From Lachnoclostridium sp. An118 (GTDB taxonomy: Bacteria; Bacillota; Clostridia; Lachnospirales; Lachnospiraceae), in contig NZ_NFLQ01000016.1 of NCBI RefSeq assembly GCF_002160985.1, positions 1-64,000 on the forward strand: DNA of 64,000 nucleotides, written 5' to 3'. Under the pieces are notes generated by a model that ran no database searches, was not told where the DNA came from, and worked only from the letters and a program-made list of their open reading frames with translations. Position 1 is the first letter of the stretch; every line of letters starts with the position of its first letter. The position numbers were made by a program, and so were the translations under genes. Shown here piece after piece: positions 27,801 to 32,643 of this stretch.

Positions 27801-28787
27801 GGCGGAAAGCTCTCGGTGATCGGAACAGTATATGAAGCCAAAGGACAGGAGAGTTCACAGACAGCGGCAGCATTTGAAAATGCTTACCATGTAGATCCGG
27901 TTTCGTTTGCACCGGAGGTGCAGAAGAAACTGACAGGAGACAAGGCGCCCGACGACAAGACCTTTATCTTTAACCTGGAAGCAGGGGAAGAGAGTCAGGG
28001 AATGGCCCTTCCGGAGGAGACGACAGCAGAGATCACAGGAGAGGGAAAAGCAGCCTTTGATGAAGTGACATTTACAAAGGCAGGTACCTATATCCTTGTG
28101 ATCACAGAGGAAGATACCAGGGAGCCTGGATACACCTACGATGAGACGGTATGGACAGTGACAGCGGAAGTGGTGGACAAAGGCGGATATCTGGAAGTGG
28201 AAGATGTGACTTACCAGTCTTCCGATGAGACGGCGGACAGCAAAAACGCAGACAGTGCAGTATTTACAAACCGCTTTACTTACACAGAGGCAGAGTACAC
28301 GCCGTCTGTGAGAAAGAACATCAGCGGGGATAAGCCGGGCCAGAACGATACATTTACCTTTACGCTGAAACAGTCACTGTGGGATGACAAAGAGGCAGTG
28401 CAGCTGACAGGGGCGTCCGCTTCTGTGGTAAACAGCGGCACAGCACAGTTTGGCAGGATCCTCTTTGGAAAACCGGGAACCTATGAGTTTAAGATCCAGG
28501 AAGACAAAGGCAGCGCAGCAGGATATACTTATGACAGGAGCACCTGGACTCTGAAGGTGACAGTGGTGAATGAAGAGAATGTACTCGTTGTGGAAAGCGC
28601 CGTGTACACAAAGAACGGCACGAATGTGACCAGCACAGAGGCAGCCGCATTTACTAATACGTACAGTGCAGCGAGAGCAGCCCGGACAGGCGATATATCG
28701 CCGTGGCAGCCGCTTGCGGCAGCGCTGATCCTCTCGGGAGGAGTCATCGTTGTCCTGCACAGGAGAAGAAAGCGGCAGGCAGAATAA
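12834..28787 (+). CDS. Giant (5,317-residue) sortase-type surface adhesin with SpaA and Spy0128-like domains
   Basis: The ATG at 12834 is chosen because AAGGAGGAGG is 4 nt upstream and gives a signal peptide (residues 1-26, basic start, LAGLLAAVMIMNSGVLSSYA). Domains in order: an acidic Gln/Pro/Ala-rich linker (about 28-121); an Ig-like domain (about 122-211); an adhesin-like head (to about 585); many SpaA/Cna-B-like domains with E-box motifs such as YYLKEVEAPEGY, YYLKETGIPSGF and YAVDETAMPAGY (about 600-2850); DUF11-like modules (about 2850-3490); an SdrD_B-like segment GGHVWIDKDNDGLWEEGED (from about 3504); a further SpaA domain; eleven Spy0128-like isopeptide repeats (3821 to about 5280); and a C-terminal sorting signal. 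The predicted mass is about 575 kDa. The E boxes and K/N residues predict self-locking isopeptide bonds, giving a long stiff fibre on the cell wall. No sortase gene is in the window. Expression probably depends on the invertible promoter. Confidence 0.95.
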   Translation: MKGRRVLAGLLAAVMIMNSGVLSSYASDTQAPVEESVQTDTAPSEEQSGDKADTQLPQAESSVSSDSGAADVQEGQGTGNQNVEAQDAEGQNAMPRDTQTPPASGQDTQQAAPAAPAPAPAVELSVSISSSTDRAAYGDTVTLTGNVSVEEAALQWQYSSDQGASWQDVSGQTGPSYTFQYSETNASYVYRLHAAYGGATADSNTLTIAQSKTFAEVAEEYYGENGTVTPATVTISRQTSGDTVKAGEILPLRLEYVLKAAAVYNYGEQVEPLYDEYTTIEVRLRLPEGLSIVNEEEILDDVKELIRPDDSQIPGDKENNIWTFKIAGGVRATTDTTRSFNVNVRVDGNGEIPVGTWFDFAGDEGEPENLAEIRTEFTIKDRTDPDHVTDGKTYDKTTPMNGTVSDVRTETDDEWVVDKTAVDAKADSKKEKVTVTYTLNIGLKGSEGEAVSNPATYGRPGRVPFKDGKAEISLKETPSVHDRDGNPITAESITITPQFGDKKSIQVPEAGVTVTVPVDTCQGKDISATTDVAGTAPFFSSYTVEVVYPYEKFIASYKDVNQAMLKVENNVEISYTLAGEDQIRTDDGRAEQEAGEVTPPAELTIGKYIFGYNNDDPQDYIYDNFPAGDIVSGPARFQIEYADEPGKYPDLYVKKEDNTYEKLEVTDGTVTIEPENEVLSPTTTVYLDAGTYVITEVACPENTRRVTAEENEDYNADPREVILEAGKGATTDFYNIEKLGAVTVEKKGFRDGNETVLQDAKFGLYTTEACRDEDQVGEPLPTGANGRVTFDRLPYGTYYLKEVEAPEGYIKDSTVRKVIISEENKTETVTFTNKYNQAYVVMQKKIRDVGTGSYENVDQIYSGEFTERFSLEKEVAKGQWETVEDKLSLGQNGQILQALPVYEDDGTTLIRYRFAELLPDGWYAPEETELSTDKTTAYSEEFTLENDLGNSTATRREIIMKNDRNGSITLTKKFYEAAAGGMKETQSGTATFELYYKNGEKGTLTKYGDSSYEVSAGNPLTIRDLPRTEGSEDRYYYLVETELPEGYGASQEDLSGNNAAERTTVTINEKELTAYGPFNFTEEMKEGSGVVLAQDITIANVEQKVPVVVKKENSYTHSFVAGASYTVSLYDKKTGEKGQTVIGQREITDAAGSLAKLDPGATYIVEETVTPVGYHNVTDADDLIIDLTDVTVDTGTKGREVTIKNEPDPTMTVEKVKVDAAGKKTDLTGVEFEVYTKNADGSMQPATGYDGKSLSLTAGGAALQLPAGQYYLKEVVPEDNPNQILDPSRHSNLYAKEDGVSVDGSFYFGPYEVKQQQAVNDLGTITNYSDKGAVQVRKYRAAVGSGAKVEQDGATIGIFTENADGELERVASVKSADGGIAEFKDIPIYDADGDKIKYIVKEIEAPAGFTVSEEEFQVELEAGKTVTTDTKKAPLEFVNQPVTSLTVTKSYYNMWEHAFTGKSYALPGTVIALYQKERETYTFKETQVADEDGRVTFNGLTQKDEYVAIEVRVPDDDAYTYLEPKGKKAYLDPDYQEDKDLPPELTASELANYSYVTKAANPSDVPEGAQSGELINVENWAQLRVEKFAIETQDTETTDIGERREINNAEFTLYRQVLDDVSGIEDTDRVLTFDSADCTVVGSYTSGTFYEDKERQDGWFSTDILKSANNVVYWLVETKAGIGSEIIPENAVTLIKREGTKYSNNSMYQLVDDEGNPVGDPVLCTNEDTYHDNKVTEDVAVENKPLYGEGGGMFSTVRIAKWAGKYNDTGEKIHEYTPLGNAVFELYLADKEGRLYESLGEMTTGLDNTIQEDEPQGDLDALASSRMFEWTDLQKDYAERLENPDICTVDKDGNVYVRVAIVEKDVPTGYMADKDCCYMYMYFQNVPGKVTEIFNDAYYVTGDQTEEKVPLAEDQNDIQWALYPTRENGDGSYGLVAGVGETSKYRLVNWPVDAFAVTVQKYGYEVQEDNEGYTSQQLDEYYFSGAHTDRVGLPMVMRLDRLQDGKWTPYNYDGNTQSGQFTTDASGRYVFRNGLRLGSYRIVEVRSASGYEDLVNQYEMIYDGSTPQGASGERSAQAYYFNVTADNVDVSMYNPKKVELDIRKTDVGGTTNLSGVTYTLIQQDGSGKVTATTDNSGKASLEGIGTGTYKLTETGSQTHSGSYFSEYFEATYGGKALNNLVNGDGLFLGYTVQSEPEPGEKSGLIVTEKKDLSSYGLDAGLSLDIENPRKGGFTIQKTDKLTNGPLKEAQFQVSHQKFTGWGGDQAFTDTGWSEPVTYTTDEDGTCQVTGQEPGLYRIKETKAPGGYDITDSAFRYFVITGGMDIGTVTLGAQEVTMKDPKESLAFKDSKQVHLTVTKKINKGELSVSGSSAFTFALYNEAKTQIDTIKITSVDGGDVQGTFKVGLSQGGTYYLKETGIPSGFAFESLEGTAGLTLTEEEDGYYRFTVPESNSNLAVTAVNRYLQAEVAVLKVNGETGERLSGADFAIYRMNGQEQGEKLDVTFTEDVENQGVYRVVVPLSANQSETFRIYETKQPEDYLLNSQQHVEVTVGPGEKQQAPVWNASYANDNDEMLAERIFPNYRGAYIDLTKYDNVHDSKDAAPLEGARFTLYQYNEDSGTWTASADDVTSEDGTLRFTVTDGEIYAVDETAMPAGYNGAGLEGVWTDLQDEKVEAQQITVAGTGGEPETATVYPVNGSEPLEAGRSYRYNAYNIPHVPMEIRKQNVDGSAPAPTATVSVYEMPDGMSDTPDRAAVEELLADGSALLNGVEVDQFSKDKDYTYAEDPRLQTTFVAGKRYLVVETDSSISQIRDDSSVTWYTVVKYPEGTRAGQTAVLKNINGTADLTLVKSAEQAEYTSLFTQGADITYTITPSVNNTYPLHEFVLEDTGLEAYYEDGSQEYQPMGEGTLDDQYSITSVTVGQSSHDTGAYKEPGNDTIYAEVTFKGFDGKTYEMAPVNVSQGAATVQMPGDKGRAESFSIRYYSEGIAKASDNAYVLGTDFNPGPVTARVQVQKQEGGPDAHAIAMIRNSADSTLKYYTWTGAGARNDTPEEITQSADADVTFKDQTAALVSVTKEADTATVRLEDTVTYSLTLENKSTLTAEEATMREPFLVDLLPQGTTWARTDDEYGVTLEAGSTGITLSHTRSQSHDGETAVFIYMNGSLEPGEQVTVKIQVKAEKEVVSYGPDLNNYVLAGSDEKGEASVDNPRAASFKNENGKWPESVDTVLSSLPQDRRDDLKQILGERKEHGFVSAGNTLTWNTGSEMQIVKSGYGNVNAEAGYSSTTLSTITNEGGLMHYRLTASNTNEQDGRTDISFVDVLPEVGDETANNADRDSAWSLDLKEVASVSVIDEKGVATPVPADKYKVYCYTTQGPIASYTDIYNAAKVIKYATETPPAGWSEGIPTDPAALSDVRAFIVAVSDELKLGAQESLVVEYTAVVNSGEGFDSDDLTLNAWNNAVNTCACHYSSYSLSVENPVPSPASEIIESNAVSTTIVPEGAKVGGHVWIDKDNDGLWEEGEDIADLSGGNRLIQDLLDKMVVQLYTYTGTSNSSSDTTSYVKGSQWGGYFEFGKENADPDDPMGGLLTPAGRKNVSDDTLYPDNVLDPAQLKGTAPVTYTIGADFQNAKGKFEVAKTLNVRRMSFQPGHIPDDHKTDNNFTYQNSSAVSERFYLWSGSETYDTTKDIGLVPYRDLEITKVADDDPNEFIEGAQFTVYGPFDEKAESYELNEKVGTYTTDSDGKVTVPNLLWYKKYIIVETGADAGSEAEGYLLTGATGKATVPGTDIENLENEKPAWVLGVPTAEKEDALDKMTVTNKRQTEVQLTASKKLMMNGQEQKLEADQFTFELLDDDGTTVLDTRKNDDEGKVIFKKLILEGAGERIYYIREKIEGDDPKDGITYDTSLYKVTVNVQWDAEQNKLVPEITYEKQAKDETKWETASDVTFENIYNATGSLDLTAAKTVNGEKPQEAEAGRFSFTLLSGADTPTVNQTKYNDADGRVTFDPIQYDTDDIGQTYTYTVKEGTVQADSGLADNYTPDGAEYTVTVTISDAGKGKLNVDKTITKDGKTVEDITFNNTYTASASWTPEASKILTGRDITNGEFSFEVLEGTDVVSRGSVSAGTAGQTAAINFDSIEYDMDNVGIHTYTVKETTKNGNGVTVDTNRYEVTVTVSDNRNGSLGITAVYPKGGITFSNSYQAEKTSYEPKVTKTVTGQQMPAGGQEFTFTLSQIDGQNYDGVTMPANATLKLKAESTGVQVSGSFEAITFAKAGSYQFKIEEEAGNAAGVTYDPEDWILTVSVKDDLTGNLYIDTTETIYQTEDGGAGDDAAAAFENIYQPQSTPLALKAVKTVTGNAMPGAKDFTFLLAAGGTYTGDQLEMPKDLTATAHVTETGTPVEALFQEITFKQAGEYSFTITEQKPQSGQEGGYHYSDARWNVVVKVTDEAGQLKAEATYTCADESNQTGAAFENRYNPEDAPFTPEVRKTLNGYEDLPGQTDFTFTLTAAEDNPAGASLENGKSITTSLPMTAQTTEGRGTATFEEITFDRTGIYTFAISENGTDGKGFDYDETKWTLTVTVTDDNGTLKAEGSYAPKDGTANDEAAAFTNSYTVKEIPYTPEAVKQFTEDSADRPQNKETFTFTLKQADGNREGGAVFTNGEEALKASVTDAGKAAFDGQITFKKSGQYSFLITEDVPDTKSYNYGYDDTKWTLQVKVMDKEGQLTVESVSYTADDGRTGDGQAVFSNSYKVDPTAYAPQVEKTVTGADMPDGQSFTFDLKKIEGESYEGVTMPQGQPGSSIQIKTDKTGESYTGKFGEIGFAKAGEYRFAITEQDDTADSYPDEHYGFGYDKTEWTLTVTVEDVGGKLDVTSTAYESRDHETSETEASFENSYQTEPTDYAPAVVKTLSDDSEPTPADETFIFTLTGEEQDGAVLPSDTEAEVSGEGTARFDNIHFTKAGRYSFTIKEKPGSAEGYTYDPAEWTLTVTVDDLGGKLSVIGTVYEAKGQESSQTAAAFENAYHVDPVSFAPEVQKKLTGDKAPDDKTFIFNLEAGEESQGMALPEETTAEITGEGKAAFDEVTFTKAGTYILVITEEDTREPGYTYDETVWTVTAEVVDKGGYLEVEDVTYQSSDETADSKNADSAVFTNRFTYTEAEYTPSVRKNISGDKPGQNDTFTFTLKQSLWDDKEAVQLTGASASVVNSGTAQFGRILFGKPGTYEFKIQEDKGSAAGYTYDRSTWTLKVTVVNEENVLVVESAVYTKNGTNVTSTEAAAFTNTYSAARAARTGDISPWQPLAAALILSGGVIVVLHRRRKRQAE
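24294..28670 (+). repeat. Eleven tandem Spy0128-like isopeptide domains in the adhesin
   Basis: Each unit of about 120-150 residues begins with a K-x-V-T/L-x-G strand (for example PQVEKTVTGADMP), has F-T-F-x-L, then F.I.E, a YDPxxWTLTVTV strand, and ends with AAFENSYQ-like sequence. The Lys at the start, the Glu in the middle and the Asn of F-x-N-x-Y are the residues that form the autocatalytic isopeptide bond in this family. The DNA copies are clearly diverged, so this is an old array rather than a fresh duplication. Confidence 0.85.
28677..28784 (+). other. Non-canonical cell-wall sorting signal of the adhesin
   Basis: The protein ends with AARTGD, then a hydrophobic segment WQPLAAALILSGGVIVVL, then the basic tail HRRRKRQAE. 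The order motif, helix, positive tail is that of sortase substrates, but the LPxTG motif is replaced by ARTGD; only TG is kept. Confidence 0.7.
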
Positions 28788-28795
28788 TCAAATCC

Positions 28796-28827
28796 GGACG
28801 TAACGCTTTTCAAAAGTGTTACGTCCG
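28796..28827. repeat. Left outer palindrome
   Basis: GGACGTAAC at the left and GTTACGTCC at the right close an imperfect 31-nt palindrome with CTTTTCAAAAG in the middle. A near-copy occurs at 29037-29071, on the far side of the element described next. Confidence 0.75.
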
Positions 28828-28837
28828 AATCTAAACT

Positions 28838-29026
28838 AACTGGTGTATAATTGTGTAAAATGTAGCTGGCAGCTTTTCTGCTTGTTGAAGCTGCTGTCAT
28901 AAAAAACCAAGGGCTTCTCCTGCGTTACGCGGAAGAAGCCCTTGGTTTTTTATGACAGATTAATCATAGTATGAGCGAAAAAAGTATGTAAACAATGGGT
29001 TGGCCTGACACAATTACACACCAGTT
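28838..29026. mobile_element. 189-bp palindromic element with IS256-like terminal repeats (MITE-like)
   Basis: The ends are 19-bp inverted repeats with 18 matches (AACTGGTGTATAATTGTGT at 28838-28856; inverse at 29008-29026). The TAATTGTGT(AAAA) pattern resembles the termini of IS256-family insertion sequences. There is no room for a transposase. A long central hairpin (28894-28958) sits inside. I could not define a target duplication. Confidence 0.55.
28894..28958. terminator. Very long (25-bp perfect stem) bidirectional hairpin terminator
   Basis: A perfect 25-bp stem (28894-28918 with 28934-28958) has AAAAAA in its left arm and TTTTTT in its right arm, so it could terminate transcription in both directions. 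The 15-nt loop itself contains GCG/CGC. It probably ends the adhesin transcript. Confidence 0.8.
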
Positions 29027-29036
29027 GGATTAGTTT

Positions 29037-29071
29037 GGGGCGTAACATTTTTGAAAAGTATTACGTCCCCA
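29037..29071. repeat. Right outer palindrome
   Basis: GGGGCGTAAC and ATTACGTCCCC enclose TTTTTGAAAAG. It is similar, in inverse orientation, to 28796-28827. Confidence 0.7.
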
Positions 29072-29098
29072 TTCTGCCTTTTAAAACTGCCATCGGTA

Positions 29099-29107
29099 TG
29101 CTATAAT
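29099..29107 (+). promoter_or_regulatory. Extended -10 promoter of asnS
   Basis: TGCTATAAT (extended -10 TGn plus perfect TATAAT) lies 46 bp before the asnS start. The -35 position is T-rich but weak. Confidence 0.65.
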
Positions 29108-29152
29108 GTTTGCAAGTGCTGAAAAAAGATAGTATCAGAAGGAGTAATGATT

Positions 29153-30544
29153 ATGGAACTGACAACGATCAAGGAATTATATAGGAACACAGAAAGTTAC
29201 CTGGACAAAGAGGTGACTGTGGGCGGCTGGGTGCGCAGCATCCGCGACTCCAAGACCTTCGGGTTCATCGTGGTAAATGACGGCTCTTTCTTTGAGACCC
29301 TGCAGGTGGTGTACCATGACAGCATGGACAACTTTGCAGAGATCTCCAAGCTGAACGTGGGAGCTGCCATTATCGTGAAGGGAACACTGGTGGCTACGCC
29401 CCAGGCAAAGCAGCCTTTTGAGATCCAGGCTGAGACTGTGGAGGTGGAGGGGGCTTCCGCTCCGGACTACCCGCTGCAGAAGAAGCGCCACAGCTTTGAG
29501 TACCTGCGGACCATCGCTCATCTGCGCCCCAGGACAAACACCTTCCAGGCTGTGTTCCGGGTAAGATCCCTTACAGCCTACGCCATCCACAAATTCTTCC
29601 AGGAGAGGGGATTTGTCTATGTGCACACCCCCCTGATCACAGGAAGTGACTGCGAGGGGGCAGGGGAGATGTTCCAGGTGACCACCCTGAATCTGAACAA
29701 TGTGCCTAAGAAGGAAGATGGCACAGTGGACTACTCCCAGGATTTCTTTGGAAAAGAGACTAACCTGACAGTCAGCGGACAGCTCAACGGCGAGACGTTT
29801 GCCCAGGCTTTCCGCAATATCTACACATTCGGACCTACCTTCCGGGCAGAGAACTCCAACACCACAAGACACGCGGCGGAGTTCTGGATGATCGAGCCGG
29901 AGATGGCATTTGCGGATCTGAACGACAACATGGATCTGGCGGAGGCCATGCTGAAGTATGTCATAAACTATGTGCTGGAGAACGCGCCGGAAGAGATGGA
30001 TTTCTTCAACTCCTTTGTGGACAAGGGACTTCTGGACAGGCTTCACAATGTTGTGTCCTCCGAGTTTGCCAAAGTGACCTACACGGAGGCTGTGGAGATC
30101 CTGGAGAAGAACAACGACAAGTTTGAATACAAAGTTTCCTGGGGCACAGACCTGCAGACAGAGCATGAGCGCTATCTGACAGAGGAAGTGTTTAAGAGAC
30201 CTGTGTTTGTCACAGACTATCCAAAGGAGATCAAGGCCTTCTACATGAAGCTGAATGAGGATGGAAAGACCGTGGCAGCTGTAGACTGCCTTGTGCCCGG
30301 CATCGGCGAGATCATCGGCGGAAGCCAGAGGGAGGACGATTACGAGAAGCTGTCCGCCCGCATGAAGGAGCTGGGACTCAAGGAGGAGGACTACGGCTTT
30401 TACATGGACCTGAGAAAATACGGCTCCACACGCCACTCCGGGTTCGGCCTTGGCTTTGAGAGATGTATCATGTACCTGACAGGAATGGGCAACATCCGCG
30501 ACGTGATCCCGTTCCCAAGGACAGTGAACAACTGCGAGCTGTAA
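29153..30544 (+). CDS. asnS: Asparagine--tRNA ligase
   Basis: 463 residues; the ATG at 29153 has AGGAG at 8 nt, while the ATG at 29147 would be too close. It charges tRNA-Asn with asparagine in the cytoplasm. An N-terminal OB-fold anticodon-binding domain (about 1-110: [25 protein letters not shown]) is followed by a class II catalytic core with motif 2 ([28 protein letters not shown]) and motif 3 ([29 protein letters not shown]). The [10 protein letters not shown] segment marks an AsnRS rather than an AspRS. Length is normal. It is the first gene after the repeat-rich region and has its own promoter. Confidence 0.97.
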   Translation: MELTTIKELYRNTESYLDKEVTVGGWVRSIRDSKTFGFIVVNDGSFFETLQVVYHDSMDNFAEISKLNVGAAIIVKGTLVATPQAKQPFEIQAETVEVEGASAPDYPLQKKRHSFEYLRTIAHLRPRTNTFQAVFRVRSLTAYAIHKFFQERGFVYVHTPLITGSDCEGAGEMFQVTTLNLNNVPKKEDGTVDYSQDFFGKETNLTVSGQLNGETFAQAFRNIYTFGPTFRAENSNTTRHAAEFWMIEPEMAFADLNDNMDLAEAMLKYVINYVLENAPEEMDFFNSFVDKGLLDRLHNVVSSEFAKVTYTEAVEILEKNNDKFEYKVSWGTDLQTEHERYLTEEVFKRPVFVTDYPKEIKAFYMKLNEDGKTVAAVDCLVPGIGEIIGGSQREDDYEKLSARMKELGLKEEDYGFYMDLRKYGSTRHSGFGLGFERCIMYLTGMGNIRDVIPFPRTVNNCEL

Positions 30545-30662
30545 AAGGCAGTTAAAAGAGAACGCAAAAAAGGAATGAAGAGGGGACATCACGGATTCCC
30601 CCGCCGGAGGGAGGGCTAAAGCCTTCTCTTCGCCGGGGCAGAATAAGGAGGTTCACGAGAGT

Positions 30663-31352
30663 ATGAATATCGTAGTAGTGGATGACGAGCGGGAGATCGC
30701 GGACGTCATCGAACTGTATCTGCAGAACGACCAGTATACGGTCTACAAATTCTACACCGGCCAGGAGGCTCTGGACTGTATCTTTCAGAAGAAGATAGAC
30801 CTGGCTATCCTGGATGTGATGCTGCCGGATATCGACGGGTTCCAGATACTGAAGAAGATCCGGGAGAAATACACCTTTCCGGTGATCATGCTGACGGCCA
30901 AGACCGAGTACATGGACAAGATCACAGGGCTCACCATGGGGGCAGATGACTACATACCCAAGCCCTTCAATCCTCTGGAGCTGGTGGCCAGGGTGAAGGC
31001 CCAGCTCCGCCGCTACACCCAGTACAATGACGGCGGAAAGGAGCCGGGAGAGGTCATCGATTTCGGCGGCCTTCTGCTGAACCGTACTTCCCACGAGTGC
31101 ATTTATAATGAAGTCCCTCTGACCCTCACCCCCATAGAGTTTGATATTCTCTGGCTCCTCTGTGAGAACAGGGGCAAAGTCATAAGCTCCGAGGAGCTGT
31201 TCGAGAAAGTATGGCATGAGAAATACTATAAAAACAGCAACAATACAGTGATGGTGCACATCCGGCATCTGCGGGAGAAAATGAGCGCACCCACGGGAAC
31301 TTCAGACTTTATCAAGACAGTGTGGGGAGTGGGTTATAAAGTTGAAGAGTAA
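30663..31352 (+). CDS. VanR-type response regulator
   Basis: 229 residues, ATG at 30663 with AAGGAGG upstream. The receiver domain has DDER (7-10), D51 in LAILDVMLPDIDGF, T in MLTAKTE and K in YIPKPFNPLEL. The winged-helix output domain has LTPIEFDILWLLCENRGKVISSEELFEKVW and HIRHLREKM...VWGVGYKVEE. The sequence is close in style to VanR, which controls D-Ala-D-Ala remodelling genes, but no vanHAX or carboxypeptidase gene is nearby, so vancomycin resistance should not be inferred. The stop overlaps the kinase start. Confidence 0.93.
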   Translation: MNIVVVDDEREIADVIELYLQNDQYTVYKFYTGQEALDCIFQKKIDLAILDVMLPDIDGFQILKKIREKYTFPVIMLTAKTEYMDKITGLTMGADDYIPKPFNPLELVARVKAQLRRYTQYNDGGKEPGEVIDFGGLLLNRTSHECIYNEVPLTLTPIEFDILWLLCENRGKVISSEELFEKVWHEKYYKNSNNTVMVHIRHLREKMSAPTGTSDFIKTVWGVGYKVEE

Positions 31353-32643
31353 TTACAGAAAATTAAAATTCAGTATCCTGCTGCAGACAGTGCTGGTGAC
31401 AGCACTGACTGTACTTGTTGGCGGCTTTCTTCTGAATTATGTGATCGACGGGGTATACAATGACAGCTTTGCGACGACATTTGTAAAGATACTCACAGCC
31501 TTTCACGTGGAAGAACAGACCGCCATTGATTTATATTGGCGGCTTATAGGAGACAATAAGGAGTTCTTTATGATCGTCGGCTTCCTGCTCCTGTTTGCCC
31601 TGTTTTTCTACGTGGCCCTGTCCAAGATGACAAAGTACCTGGACCAGGTGGGGGATGGCATCGAGAACATCATCTCTGAGTCCACGGAGCCCATACACCT
31701 GATCACGGAGCTGAAGCCTATCGAGATCCGGCTGAATGAGATCAAGGCCACGCTGAAGCGGCAGGACCTGGAGGCCATAGAGAGCGAGAAGAAGAAAAAT
31801 GACCTGGTGCTCTTCCTGGCCCATGACCTGAAGACCCCCCTCACCTCTGTGGTGGCCTATCTGGCTATGCTGGACGCCCACCCGGACATGCCGGAGGCGG
31901 AGCGGGCCAAGTATATCCACATCTCCCTCGAGAAGGCCACAAGGCTCGGGGAGCTGATCAACGAGTTCTTTGACATCACCAAATTCAATCTCCAGGATAT
32001 CGAGCTGGAGCCGGTGGAGCTGAACCTGTCCATGATGCTGGAGCAGATCGCGGACGAGCTGTACGGCGTCCTCCAGGAGAAGCAGCTCACCTGCGAGGTG
32101 GAGACAGAGGACGGCCTGGTGGTGTACGGGGACCCGGATAAGCTGGCCAGAGTCTTTGACAATATCCTGAGGAATGCCATAGCCTACTGCTATGCGGGGA
32201 CAACCATACAGATCAGTGCCTGCAGGAAGAACCGGGATGTGGAGATCACATTCTCGAATAAGGGGAAGAAGATTCCGGGGACAAAGCTGCAGACTATCTT
32301 TGAGAAATTTTACCGGCTGGATGACTCCAGGTCCAGTGAGACCGGAGGGGCAGGTCTTGGCCTTGCCATAGCCAAGGAGATCGTGGAGCTTCACGGTGGG
32401 CGCATCATGGCCAGGAGTGACGATGAGAGGACACAGTTTATCGTGACGCTGCCGTCTGAAAAAGAGCAGGAGGAGAAGGAAGACAATGAAGTTCATACAC
32501 ATCGCGGACGTGCATTTAGGGGTGTCGCCCGAGGCAGGAAGAGCGTACAGCGGGGAGCGAAGCGGAGAAATCTGGGAAAGCTTCCGAAGACTGATAAGAG
32601 TGTGCAAGAAGGAGATGCCGGACCTTCTCCTGGTGGCCGGTGA
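31342..32643 (+). CDS. VanS-type sensor histidine kinase with C-terminal overrun
   Basis: 433 residues from a TTG that overlaps the VanR-type gene by 11 bp. Two TM helices (about 13-33 and 76-94) flank a short exterior loop. Then come a linker, the H box LVLFLAHDLKTPLTS (H161), the N box FDNILRNAIAYC, and FYRLDDSRSSETGGAGLGLAIAKEIVELHGG, which strongly resembles VanS. The kinase proper ends near LPSEKEQEEKEDNE at about residue 382. The last 51 residues are read out of frame through the start of the following nuclease gene, a 158-bp overlap. That tail is basic and low-complexity and is probably a by-product of a lost stop codon. Confidence 0.9.
   Translation: MKSNYRKLKFSILLQTVLVTALTVLVGGFLLNYVIDGVYNDSFATTFVKILTAFHVEEQTAIDLYWRLIGDNKEFFMIVGFLLLFALFFYVALSKMTKYLDQVGDGIENIISESTEPIHLITELKPIEIRLNEIKATLKRQDLEAIESEKKKNDLVLFLAHDLKTPLTSVVAYLAMLDAHPDMPEAERAKYIHISLEKATRLGELINEFFDITKFNLQDIELEPVELNLSMMLEQIADELYGVLQEKQLTCEVETEDGLVVYGDPDKLARVFDNILRNAIAYCYAGTTIQISACRKNRDVEITFSNKGKKIPGTKLQTIFEKFYRLDDSRSSETGGAGLGLAIAKEIVELHGGRIMARSDDERTQFIVTLPSEKEQEEKEDNEVHTHRGRAFRGVARGRKSVQRGAKRRNLGKLPKTDKSVQEGDAGPSPGGR

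Noticed and set aside
24294-28670. CRISPR-like or satellite DNA repeat array
   Set aside because: The periodicity is at the protein-domain level (about 120-150 codons) with diverged DNA, fully inside one reading frame.
30663-32643. Vancomycin resistance locus
   Set aside because: No ligase, dehydrogenase or dipeptidase genes accompany the VanRS-like pair.
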